Source of the DNA: DATJUF01 sp035524095
GTDB lineage: Bacteria; Desulfobacterota; Binatia; Binatales; Binataceae
Reading direction: 5' to 3'
NCBI GenBank assembly: GCA_035524095.1
Contig: DATKPK010000148.1
Span: 1 to 6,588 of the forward strand
Length of the DNA stretch: 6,588 bases
Below, one piece after another: positions 1 through 6,578 of the stretch (the first letter of the stretch is position 1; each line of letters begins with the position of its first letter). The notes under the pieces were generated by a model. The model had not been told where the DNA came from. It saw nothing but the letters and a program-made list of their open reading frames with translations, and did not search any database. The position numbers were made by a program, and so were the translations under genes.

Positions 1-712
1 CCCGAGGTGCTCCGGCGCGGATCGCCGCCTTCTGTCCGCGGTACGCTTGATCACCCCACACCCGCCTTTCTTTTCCGTGCAGCAAGTACTGCAGCGCAAG
101 GCAATCGGCCACATTCGCCGCCGAGGCCAGCACCGTGTGCACCAGCTTCGTGCGGCTATCGACTCCGATGTGTGCCTTCATACCGAAATACCATTGTTTG
201 CCTTTCGCGGTCTGATGCATCTCGGGGTCGCGTTTGCCTTCTTTGTTCTTCGTCGAACTCGGCGCCCCGATGATCGTCGCCTCGACAATCGTCCCCGTCG
301 TAATCTTGATGCCGCTGCGCCTGAGGTGCTCGTTCACCGTTCCCAGCAGCTTCTTCCCAAGCTTGTTCTTCTCGAGCAAATGGCGAAACTTGCATACCGT
401 CGTCTCGTCGGGCGCCGCCTCCACCCCCAGATCGATGCCGGCGAAGTTGCGCATCGAGTTCGACTCGTACAACGCTTCCTCGACCGCAGGATCCGACAGG
501 TTGAACCACAGCTGCAGAAAATACACCCGCAACATCCGCTCCAGCGGCAGGGGCGGCCGACCTCCTGCTTCGCTGATCTTCGGATAAAACGGCTCGACCA
601 CCGCCGTCAACTCCGTCCACGGCACGATCACATGCATATCCGCGAGAAACTGCGCTCGTCGCGTGGTCTTCGCGTATCGCTCAAATCCCGTCAGAGTCTG
701 CTGCTTCATCAT
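1..712 (-). CDS. IS5-family transposase, C-terminal end cut off by the window
   Basis: DDE transposase that cuts and joins the ends of its own insertion sequence. Reading the minus strand from 712 gives 237 uninterrupted codons that run off the left edge, so the gene is partial, not broken. IS5-family proteins are usually about 320-340 residues, so roughly 90 are missing. Recognised segments: an N-terminal helical region with FYPKISEAGGRPPLPLERML (about residues 42-61) and LWFNLSDPAVEEALYES (about 67-83), the APDETTVCKFRHLLE block (about 105-119), then APSSTKN, RDPEMHQT, KQWYFGMKAHIGVD and WGDQAYRG. The last contains Asp221, the likely second catalytic Asp. The usual first catalytic Asp, in the V-D-A-T motif, is Glu144 here. 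The start is bounded by an in-frame stop at 740-742; ATG codons at 712 and 709 are both possible, behind a GGGCGGG ribosome site. The family call is secure; activity is uncertain. Confidence 0.93.
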   Translation of the reverse strand, partial: MMKQQTLTGFERYAKTTRRAQFLADMHVIVPWTELTAVVEPFYPKISEAGGRPPLPLERMLRVYFLQLWFNLSDPAVEEALYESNSMRNFAGIDLGVEAAPDETTVCKFRHLLEKNKLGKKLLGTVNEHLRRSGIKITTGTIVEATIIGAPSSTKNKEGKRDPEMHQTAKGKQWYFGMKAHIGVDSRTKLVHTVLASAANVADCLALQYLLHGKERRVWGDQAYRGQKAAIRAGAPR

Positions 713-800
713 CCCGCCCGAGTGGTTATCGTTGATCCATCAGACTCTATCGGTAAAGAGTTTCCCTAACAGAGCATTCGGTCAAACAACAGCGTCCTCT
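1..800 (-). mobile_element. IS5-family insertion sequence, partial, one end inside the window
   Basis: The element holding the transposase above. The end upstream of the transposase start lies to the right of 712. A plausible tip is the minus-strand sequence starting GAGGACGCTG at about 799, because many IS5-family ends begin with a G-rich run of this kind 60-90 bp before the transposase start. The opposite end is outside the window, so the inverted repeat pair and the target duplication cannot be compared. The right boundary is therefore approximate and could lie anywhere between about 775 and 850. Confidence 0.7.
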
Positions 801-901
801 CCGGGGTGTCGCTGCGGCCACAATCTTTTGGTGTTTTTAGTCTGAAGGTACTAACTTTCCCACTACGACATCTAAAATATGGTATGCTAGAGTTTAATTA
901 A

Positions 902-1072
902 CGTAAATCTCACCGTGGCTGGATCAAACAAGACGGGGTACGCGAAGACGTGGCGAAGCGTATGTATGACGCAACAGTCATGGGGAGCACATGGATTGAT
1001 GAAACCGGTGCTTCGCCGAGAAGACATTGCGTTGCGATCGCCAATGGCAGAATGATCAATCGATTCGATTAA
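902..1072 (+). pseudogene. Possible remnant of a gene's 3' end, unrecognised
   Basis: A frame open from just after the TAA at 899-901 to the TAA at 1070-1072 gives 56 codons. Segments include GWIKQDGVREDVAKRMYDAT and RRHCVAIANGRMINRFD, which look like ordinary globular protein: an amphipathic helix, then a beta strand and a turn. Internal starts would be GTG at 950 or ATG at 962, neither with a good ribosome site. Codon choice is compatible with the neighbours. I do not recognise a family. It could be the tail of a gene lost when the IS inserted or the region rearranged, or a chance open frame, which is quite possible at this length. Confidence 0.2.
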
Positions 1073-1145
1073 CGTTCACGACCCATTTGTCATACCGATC
1101 GTTCACCGCGAATGGGCCTGCTTTTTGCGCTTAATATAGAATTTC

Positions 1146-1155
1146 AAGGGGGGAG
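1146..1155 (+). promoter_or_regulatory. Ribosome binding site of the TonB-dependent receptor
   Basis: AAGGGGGGAG sits 8 nt before the ATG at 1164. It is a strong purine-rich Shine-Dalgarno match and fixes that start. The signal peptide that follows the ATG directly supports the same choice. Confidence 0.8.
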
Positions 1156-1163
1156 TATTTGTA

Positions 1164-3560
1164 ATGGCTAAGCGAAGCAACAAACTAGCGCTGAGACCAC
1201 GGCTCAGTATCCTGTTCACGACAGGCTTATCTACTCTGGCGCTGACCTTGTCGGCGCATGCCACGGCCACCGATGCGGCTGCACCGGCCAGTGACTCCGT
1301 AAATTCCGGTGCTCTCGAGGAAATCGTCGTTACGGCGCGCAAGAAGACTGAGTCGTTGCTATCTGCTCCGGTCGACGTATCCGCGCTGACCTCCCAGGCA
1401 ATCCAGCAGCTCAACCTTGACGATGTTGAGAAGATCAGCGCTGAAGTCCCACAGTTAAAACTCATCAAGGCGTACAGCGGCAGCGGCGCGGTCTTTTCCA
1501 TCCGCGGGGTCGGCTCGGCGCCAATCGATTCAGGTATCGCCCAATCGGTCGCGTTGCAGATAGACGGCGCGCAGTTGAGTCAGGGAGATCTCGTCAATTT
1601 GGGTCTGTTCGATCTGGATGAAGTTCAGGTATTGAAGGGCCCTCAGGCGCTGTACTTCGGAAAAAACAGCTCGGCGGGTGTCGTCTCGTTCACATCGAAG
1701 GGGCCGACCGATCAAGTCGAGGGATACGGCAAGGTCGCGTACGAATTCGAATCACGGCAACCGCTTATCGAAGGAGCGATTGGCGGGCCGCTCACGGATA
1801 CATTCGGCGCGCGCGTCGCCGTTCGCGCCCGATCGGAATCCGGAAATACGTTCAACAACGTTCCTGCGGTCACAGACCCGATCCTCGGTGTGGCGATTGC
1901 CCCTCAATCGGGCCGAGTTCCCAACGAGCACGAGCTCGATGGTCGCGTGACCCTTGAGTGGAAGCCCACCTCCGATTTTACCGCGACCGCGAAGTTGCTG
2001 GGTCAACACTACCATGATAACGGCCCTGATGCGCAGTACTCGTATGTTGCTTGTGCGCCCGGACAAAAAACGCCAACGGTCTTGGGGGTTCCCATTCCGG
2101 GCGGTGCCTGCAGCTTCCAAGGGCCCAACCTCGACAACGGGTACTTTCCCGACATCGAGGCAGTGGGGATTCCGGGCGTCAGCAGTGGCGCTCCATTTTC
2201 GGACCAGGATACGACGATCAACACCTTGCGGCTGGTATATACGCAGCCTCTCTACTCGGTTACATCGATATCGTCATATGCCTATTATGACTTCGGAAGC
2301 TTCGGAGCCAACGTCGGTCCTTTGCCGTATTTTGGAGGCTTCAACGGCATCAAGTTCAATCAGGAGTCGGAGGAACTCAGATTGGCAACGACTCTGAACG
2401 GCCCGCTCAATTTTCAAGCAGGCGCGTACTACGAAGCGAACTCACTCTTGAACACGGGATATCGCTATCTCGGACCCTTCGGTCCGGATCCTGTGACCGG
2501 CGCGTGGTACACGTCCGCCTCAGCGGTGAAGCTCGACGGTCATAGCATTTCGCCGTTCATCGAAGCAAGCTACCAGATTCTCAGCAATTTGGAATTTTCG
2601 GGCGGCGCGCGATATACGGACGATCAAAAGGGCATCAGCCATCTCGGGAATAGCTTCGTGCATGCGGGGGCGACCTTTCTGCAGCCTGAAGGCGTATTTA
2701 CCTCCGGTTCCTTTAGCGACAATAACTGGTCGCCCGAGGCGACGCTCACTTACCATGTCACCCAGGACATCATGACCTATGTAGCCTATAAGACCGGATT
2801 TAAGTCGGGCACCTATGGAATGCCGAGCGTGATCAGCAATGGGCAAACGGCGGACACGACAAAAATGCTGCCGGAAAAATCGCATGGCGAAGAGCTGGGG
2901 GTGAAAGGAGAATTCCTCGATCATACGCTTCGCGTTCTCGGTGATATTTACACGTACGATTTCTCCGACCTACAAACGGTATCTTTCAACGGGCAGACCG
3001 TTTCCTATATCTACGCCAATGCCGCCGAATCACGGACGCGAGGTGTGGAGCTGGAAACTGAGTGGCGCGCGCTCCCCGAGCTGACGTTGGATGCAAAAGT
3101 GGGATACAACAAGGCGAATTTCGTGTCGTACGCCACGGCACAGTGCTATGGAGGGCAAACGCCGGCGCAGGGGTGTGTCGGCGGCGAGCAAAACCTCTCC
3201 GGCGCGCCATTGCCTCATTCCTCTCTCGTGTCGGGGGTTGCGGGCTTCAACTACGACCACCCCGTCGGGAACTATCACGTCGTCCTTTATGGAAATGCCA
3301 ACTACAACACGCGGTTCAATGCGTCCGAAATCAACATCCCCCACGCGGAGGAAGGTGGCTTCGGGACCTATGACGCCGGAGTTCGGACCGGTCCGAAGGC
3401 GGGGCCTTGGGAAGTGGCTCTTTACGGACGTAACTTAGGAAACAAATTCTGGTTCACTACCGTAAACGACTCGGCTGGAGGGGCGCCCGGCGACCTCAGT
3501 GCGCCTTCGATAGCAGGTGGCCGTGAAGTGTGGATCGAGGCGAGATATAAATATCACTAA
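1164..3560 (+). CDS. TonB-dependent outer-membrane receptor
   Basis: Active uptake of a substrate across the outer membrane, powered by TonB-ExbB-ExbD. At 798 residues the protein is full length for the family. Residues 1 to about 33 form a signal peptide: a basic start (KRSNK, R11, R13), a hydrophobic core at 14-31, and cleavage probably after AHA (33) or ATA (35). A TonB box, EEIVVTA, lies at 52-58. The plug domain follows, with SIRGVG at 112-117, a VDxS-type segment at 70-73 and VLKGPQALYFGKNSSAG at 156-172. The 22-strand barrel fills the rest and ends REVWIEARYKYH. There is no secretin/STN signalling domain, so it is not a FecA-type transducer. The V-T-A-R-K-K-T-E-S start and the plug sequence are of the type greatly expanded in sphingomonads and related degraders, many of which import organic substrates and not only iron chelates. 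Its ligand cannot be read from the sequence. It faces the oxidoreductase/SnoaL operon, which suggests, without proof, that it feeds that pathway. Confidence 0.96.
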   Translation: MAKRSNKLALRPRLSILFTTGLSTLALTLSAHATATDAAAPASDSVNSGALEEIVVTARKKTESLLSAPVDVSALTSQAIQQLNLDDVEKISAEVPQLKLIKAYSGSGAVFSIRGVGSAPIDSGIAQSVALQIDGAQLSQGDLVNLGLFDLDEVQVLKGPQALYFGKNSSAGVVSFTSKGPTDQVEGYGKVAYEFESRQPLIEGAIGGPLTDTFGARVAVRARSESGNTFNNVPAVTDPILGVAIAPQSGRVPNEHELDGRVTLEWKPTSDFTATAKLLGQHYHDNGPDAQYSYVACAPGQKTPTVLGVPIPGGACSFQGPNLDNGYFPDIEAVGIPGVSSGAPFSDQDTTINTLRLVYTQPLYSVTSISSYAYYDFGSFGANVGPLPYFGGFNGIKFNQESEELRLATTLNGPLNFQAGAYYEANSLLNTGYRYLGPFGPDPVTGAWYTSASAVKLDGHSISPFIEASYQILSNLEFSGGARYTDDQKGISHLGNSFVHAGATFLQPEGVFTSGSFSDNNWSPEATLTYHVTQDIMTYVAYKTGFKSGTYGMPSVISNGQTADTTKMLPEKSHGEELGVKGEFLDHTLRVLGDIYTYDFSDLQTVSFNGQTVSYIYANAAESRTRGVELETEWRALPELTLDAKVGYNKANFVSYATAQCYGGQTPAQGCVGGEQNLSGAPLPHSSLVSGVAGFNYDHPVGNYHVVLYGNANYNTRFNASEINIPHAEEGGFGTYDAGVRTGPKAGPWEVALYGRNLGNKFWFTTVNDSAGGAPGDLSAPSIAGGREVWIEARYKYH

Positions 3561-3605
3561 CTTCGATCGATTAGCCAACGATCGAGAATCCTGCTGAAGC
3601 TTGAA

Positions 3606-3635
3606 GTCCTGGCTCGGTGCATGCCGAGCCAGGAC
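3606..3635. terminator. Strong hairpin between convergent genes, likely bidirectional terminator
   Basis: A perfect 12-bp inverted repeat, GTCCTGGCTCGG (3606-3617) and CCGAGCCAGGAC (3624-3635), encloses a 6-nt loop. It lies 46 nt after the receptor stop and 67 nt after the SnoaL stop on the other strand, where a shared terminator is expected. The following T tract is weak on both sides (TTT at 3640-3642 on the plus strand), so it may act with Rho or as a 3'-end stabiliser. Two smaller stems flank it: TCGATCG/CGATCGA at 3563-3585 and GGCCC/GGGCC at 3687-3699. Confidence 0.6.
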
Positions 3636-3702
3636 ACCGTTTGCGGTCGAGCTCGTATTGCCAGCGTGCGATTCAGAAGAGCCGTAGGCCCGATGGGCCC
3701 GA

Positions 3703-4230
3703 TCAAACAAGCGGCGCGTTTGCCTTTTCGTAACACTCGTAGCTCAGGTCTGAACTGTTTGCGAGACCCCGCCGGAATTGGTCGATGGAGTTGGTCGTGG
3801 GCTCAGTGACTGGAAACCGCTGAAAGTGCTCCATGAGCACGGTCCTCTCAATGATGCGCCACTCACTGCCCCGCTTCTCGAAAAGGTCAGCATACCGGCA
3901 ATAGGCGACTTCGCTCGCCACCGCATCATCGCGTCCGATGCGATGAATTGCGGTGCAATATGTGTCCGCGGCGGCTCGGTTTCCGTTGATGGAAATGTTC
4001 GATTGCTGGATGGTGTGCAGCGTGGCGACGAACAGTTGAGCGATCAGCGGAATGATGAACGCGCCAAATTCCTGGCCGGGCCCTTTCCAGACGCCGTGAT
4101 CATCCACGGCTTCCGGCCAATAGACGCTGTTGACCAGCGGAATATCGCGTCGATCGATTCCGCGACAATAGCGCTCGAGCACTTTTCGTATCTTGAAGCT
4201 ATCCAGCATGTCGTCCAATTCGCTGCCCAT
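3703..4230 (-). CDS. SnoaL-like (NTF2-fold) protein, possible dehydratase, isomerase or lyase
   Basis: Small cytoplasmic alpha+beta-barrel protein of 175 residues, the usual size for the SnoaL_4 group that includes bile-acid 7-alpha-dehydratase BaiE, scytalone dehydratase and the dehydrochlorinase LinA. Numbered from the ATG at 4230, the family pattern is clear: RYCRGIDRRD (20-29), VYWPEAVDDHG (36-46), ATLHTI (69-74), ADTYCTAIHR (88-97) and SEWRIIERTVLMEHF (122-136). Tyr21, Asp26, His72 and Arg129 fall where BaiE has its Tyr/Asp/His/Arg set and LinA its Asp/His/Arg, so an acid-base enzyme is plausible and not only a binding protein. The ATG at 4230 is preferred because AGGTGG lies 5 nt before it. 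An in-frame GTG at 4239 would add three residues but overlaps that site. The gene sits 45 bp after the oxidoreductase gene on the same strand and is probably co-transcribed. The family call is firm; the substrate is unknown. Confidence 0.9.
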   Translation of the reverse strand: MGSELDDMLDSFKIRKVLERYCRGIDRRDIPLVNSVYWPEAVDDHGVWKGPGQEFGAFIIPLIAQLFVATLHTIQQSNISINGNRAAADTYCTAIHRIGRDDAVASEVAYCRYADLFEKRGSEWRIIERTVLMEHFQRFPVTEPTTNSIDQFRRGLANSSDLSYECYEKANAPLV

Positions 4231-4235
4231 TTCTT

Positions 4236-4241
4236 CCACCT
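4236..4241 (-). promoter_or_regulatory. Ribosome binding site deciding the SnoaL-like start
   Basis: AGGTGG on the minus strand, 5 nt before the ATG at 4230. The alternative GTG at 4239-4237 lies inside this site and has only a poor purine run upstream, so the ATG is the better start. Confidence 0.6.
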
Positions 4242-4275
4242 ATGTTTACTGATTCTTATGAAGTTCAATTGCCAC

Positions 4276-6489
4276 TCAAGCGAGCCGGCTCGGCGTCCGT
4301 TCGGTCGCTGTAACCGCTCGGTCGCTCGCCCTCGGGGAGCGCACGGGTACCACGCTAACGGGTATCGCGGACATCCGGGGCATTGCGTTAATGGCTTCGA
4401 CATTCTCTTGGCAGTTTGTCAATAAATTGACCGAAAAGCCGGGACCCACCGTCTCACCGGGATGTCCGCCCCAGCCATGCGGCAAGGAAACCACGCCGCA
4501 GCGCAGGTCGGGATCGGCTTTCACCTTCGCCACTACCGCGCCGTGGATTGATGCAATTTCAATCGAGTCGCCATCTTCAATGCCCATGGCCGCTATGTCG
4601 GCTGGATTCATATATGCGGGGTTATAGGGCTTACGTTTGAGCGTCCCGCTTAGCATCGTTCCAGTGCTGTTGAAGGCGTCCCGTATCCTGCGGCTCGCAA
4701 GCAAGTGGGTGAAGCGTTTGGCATTTACTGCTTTGCCACACAGTGGCGATTGAGACATCGCGCCCCTCAACCGCAAACATTCCGCCGCCACGTCAGAAGG
4801 CATGACGTCGAACCGCGCGTTGGCACCCGACCGTGCCGGTTGTACGCGTCCGTTGGGCATATCCCAGACCACACCGCTCGGATAGGCTCGCAGCTCATCC
4901 AAGCTGACGGCCGCATCGCTCATGCGGATTGCTATTAGATCCTCCGTAGTGGGCAGCCTCTTCATATCAAGCGCCACCTTGCCGTCATAGATGATCTGTC
5001 TACCCAATCGGGAGGCCACTTCCCAGTAGAATTGCCAATCATGAATGAGTTCAGAGTTCGCCGGCGGTGCCAGAACCGCCGGCGTGTATTGAACCCAGCT
5101 ATTGGGATAGAGCGGGAATCCCGGGAGACTCAGCGGGATGTCTGCTCTCTCGTACATCATGAAAGGCGGCAGCACATAGTGGGCGAGTTGCGCGCTGACG
5201 GTCATATAGGGATCAATCACGACCAGAAGTTCGAGCGACTTGAACGCGTTGACGATACGCGCCTGGTCAGGAATGCAATTCGCGGCATTTCCGCCGTGTA
5301 CGATAAACCCGCGGATCTGGCCGGCGCCGGGCGTGGTGATCTCCTCGGCCAGCGTCGAGGTGAGTTTCTCGCCGAACAAGCTTCCCACCCCACGGATTCG
5401 GCTCGGCGGGTGCGCTTCCCACGACCGTGGCGCGGGAATGACCTCGGCGTAGACATATTCAGCGGGTTCCAACGGATTGACCGGAATCGAGTCGCCAGGC
5501 TGCCGGAATCGGCCGCAAATGACATTGATGCAATCCACCAGATGCTGCATCAGGTTCGAAAAGGGAGCCATGCTCGGTCCCGTTGCGGTGAAGGCCGCTC
5601 CCCGGCGGTGGTCACGGGCAAACAATGCCGTGGCCTCGCGCAGCTGCCCCTTTTTCAAGCCGGCTCGGTCCTCGACCAACATCGCCGTGAACGGAGCAAC
5701 GGCCGCGCGAAGGGCGGCGATACGGTCCTCGCCCACATGCGCCTCGCAAAAGGGCTTATTCTCCCAGCCTTCCTCGAAAATGATCCGGATCATGCCCGCG
5801 GCAATTGCAGCGTCATTTCCAGGGATTGGCTGTAGAAAAATGTCGGCATGGCGTCCGGTTTCGGTAAGCCTCGGATCGACGCAAATCAATTTCAGGCCTT
5901 GGGCTCGGGCCCTTTTCATTGTTCGAGTGGGATCGGCCGAAATCAGGCCGACGGTGACATGCGACACGAGGGGATTCGCGCCGAAGAGCATGACCACATC
6001 GGAGCTGTCGAGATCTTGGAGCCCCGCAGCCCAGGCACCCATTCGTTCGAACGACACGATCTTGGCGGATTGATCGATCGTAACGGTGCTGAAAAACTGA
6101 TCCGAACCGATCGCGTTGAGGAAGTCGCGCATAATGGGATGACACGTGGAGCTCTGCAACGAGCCTCCACCGGCGAACATGCCCACGGCCTTGGCGCCGT
6201 CGCGCGTCAGAATTGCTCCCAGGCGCTGCGAGATCTCGTCAAGTGCCTGCGCAAGGGGGATGCGCTCAAAACTCCCGTCCGCCTTGCGTTTCAAGGGGTG
6301 CAGTAGCCGAGCCGCGCCGTGATGCGCTTCTTCGGCCTGCAGGCCCTTGTAGCACGCATAGCCCCGGCTGGCAGGTTGCTGTTTATCGCCGCGGATATCG
6401 ACGATATGGTCGCTTTCATCGATCTGCATCCGCATGCCGCAGCAGCCCGTGCAGATGCGGCAAAATGAAGTCGCCTCTCGGATAGCCAT
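4276..6489 (-). CDS. Molybdopterin-dependent oxidoreductase, DMSO-reductase superfamily, with N-terminal [4Fe-4S] site
   Basis: Large catalytic subunit of 737 residues, expected to carry bis-MGD-bound Mo or W and one [4Fe-4S] cluster. The cluster motif is Cys10-x2-Cys13-x3-Cys17-x28-Cys46, with Lys48 as the usual electron-bridging basic residue. Cofactor segments follow in family order: FGANPLVSH (169-177), VDPRLTET (204-211), HADIFLQPIPGND (214-226), GPSMAPFSNLMQHL (304-317), a HGGNAANCIPD block, and MYERADI. The C-terminal dinucleotide-binding domain covers about 600-712, with NPADIAAMGIEDGDSIEIAS (628-647) and LPHGWGG (669-675). The metal-ligand region reads TIDQSAK (137-143), with no Cys or Sec; Asp139 is the likeliest ligand. 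There is no twin-arginine signal, so the enzyme is cytoplasmic. It is not a typical acetylene hydratase, since Thr14 follows the second cluster Cys where that enzyme has a catalytic Asp. No electron-transfer subunit is encoded in the window; upstream sequence is missing. The reaction cannot be named. The final 20 residues are a basic, polar tail of doubtful function. Confidence 0.94.
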   Translation of the reverse strand: MAIREATSFCRICTGCCGMRMQIDESDHIVDIRGDKQQPASRGYACYKGLQAEEAHHGAARLLHPLKRKADGSFERIPLAQALDEISQRLGAILTRDGAKAVGMFAGGGSLQSSTCHPIMRDFLNAIGSDQFFSTVTIDQSAKIVSFERMGAWAAGLQDLDSSDVVMLFGANPLVSHVTVGLISADPTRTMKRARAQGLKLICVDPRLTETGRHADIFLQPIPGNDAAIAAGMIRIIFEEGWENKPFCEAHVGEDRIAALRAAVAPFTAMLVEDRAGLKKGQLREATALFARDHRRGAAFTATGPSMAPFSNLMQHLVDCINVICGRFRQPGDSIPVNPLEPAEYVYAEVIPAPRSWEAHPPSRIRGVGSLFGEKLTSTLAEEITTPGAGQIRGFIVHGGNAANCIPDQARIVNAFKSLELLVVIDPYMTVSAQLAHYVLPPFMMYERADIPLSLPGFPLYPNSWVQYTPAVLAPPANSELIHDWQFYWEVASRLGRQIIYDGKVALDMKRLPTTEDLIAIRMSDAAVSLDELRAYPSGVVWDMPNGRVQPARSGANARFDVMPSDVAAECLRLRGAMSQSPLCGKAVNAKRFTHLLASRRIRDAFNSTGTMLSGTLKRKPYNPAYMNPADIAAMGIEDGDSIEIASIHGAVVAKVKADPDLRCGVVSLPHGWGGHPGETVGPGFSVNLLTNCQENVEAINAMPRMSAIPVSVVPVRSPRASDRAVTATERTPSRLA

Positions 6490-6493
6490 CTCG

Positions 6494-6499
6494 CCCCCT
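6494..6499 (-). promoter_or_regulatory. Ribosome binding site of the molybdopterin oxidoreductase
   Basis: AGGGGG on the minus strand lies 4 nt before the ATG at 6489. The spacing is slightly short but the match is good. The [4Fe-4S] motif begins only nine residues later, as in cytoplasmic family members, which agrees with this start. Confidence 0.6.
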
Positions 6500-6527
6500 G
6501 ATCTGTGCCTATCGCCGCCGATGCGCG

Positions 6528-6542
6528 GCGACTCAGAGTCGC
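6528..6542. promoter_or_regulatory. 15-bp palindrome upstream of the oxidoreductase operon, candidate operator
   Basis: GCGACTC-A-GAGTCGC is a perfect 7-1-7 inverted repeat whose near edge is 38 nt upstream of the oxidoreductase start. Size, symmetry and position fit a binding site for a dimeric repressor, but a small RNA stem in the leader is also possible. No regulator gene is in the window. Confidence 0.4.
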
Positions 6543-6558
6543 AGCCGGCAACATTGCT

Positions 6559-6578
6559 AACTCGTCTGTAAACTCGTC
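6559..6578. repeat. Pair of 8-bp direct repeats with a 12-bp period, candidate activator or regulator site
   Basis: AACTCGTC occurs at 6559-6566 and again at 6571-6578, a 12-bp start-to-start spacing. It lies 70-90 bp upstream of the oxidoreductase start, where an activator could bind. The spacing is close to, but not exactly, one helical turn. The repeats are short, so chance cannot be excluded. Confidence 0.3.

Larger units (their letters stand above)
801..1163. other. Intergenic stretch between the IS element and the receptor gene
   Basis: This stretch of about 360 bases has no confident gene. The part next to the IS (about 825-905) is AT-rich with stops in all frames. The part from 902 to 1072 has an open frame described separately. 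The part from 1073 to 1163 is the leader of the receptor gene. It carries two copies of CGTTCAC (1073-1079 and 1100-1106, 27 bp apart), an AATCGATT palindrome at 1059-1066 and an AT-rich TTAATATAGAAT patch at 1131-1142 that could hold a -10 box. No well-spaced -35/-10 pair stands out, so no promoter is called. Confidence 0.6.

Noticed and set aside
47..769. 240-codon plus-strand open frame
   Set aside because: It is antisense to the clearly recognisable IS5 transposase, rich in Arg/His/Gln as shadow frames are, and has no recognisable domain.
1103..1501. 132-codon minus-strand open frame over the receptor start
   Set aside because: It is antisense to the receptor's signal peptide and TonB box and overlaps its ribosome site; nothing in it resembles a known protein.
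4301..4326. Two TCGGTCGCT copies near the oxidoreductase 3' end
   Set aside because: They lie inside the coding tail and are explained by repeated Ser/Asp/Arg/Thr/Glu codons; no regulatory context.
3778..4425. 215-codon plus-strand open frame
   Set aside because: It is antisense to the SnoaL-like gene and the end of the oxidoreductase gene, and has no family match.
5032..5835. 267-codon plus-strand open frame
   Set aside because: It is antisense to the oxidoreductase; the opposite strand carries the cofactor-binding motifs.
4276..6489. Acetylene hydratase as the identity of the oxidoreductase
   Set aside because: The Asp after the second cluster Cys and the Cys metal ligand of that enzyme are both absent (Thr14 and TIDQSAK instead).
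6567..6572. Minus-strand TTTACA as a -35 box for the oxidoreductase operon
   Set aside because: No acceptable -10 sequence follows at 16-18 bp; the spot is GC-rich (GCCGGC).
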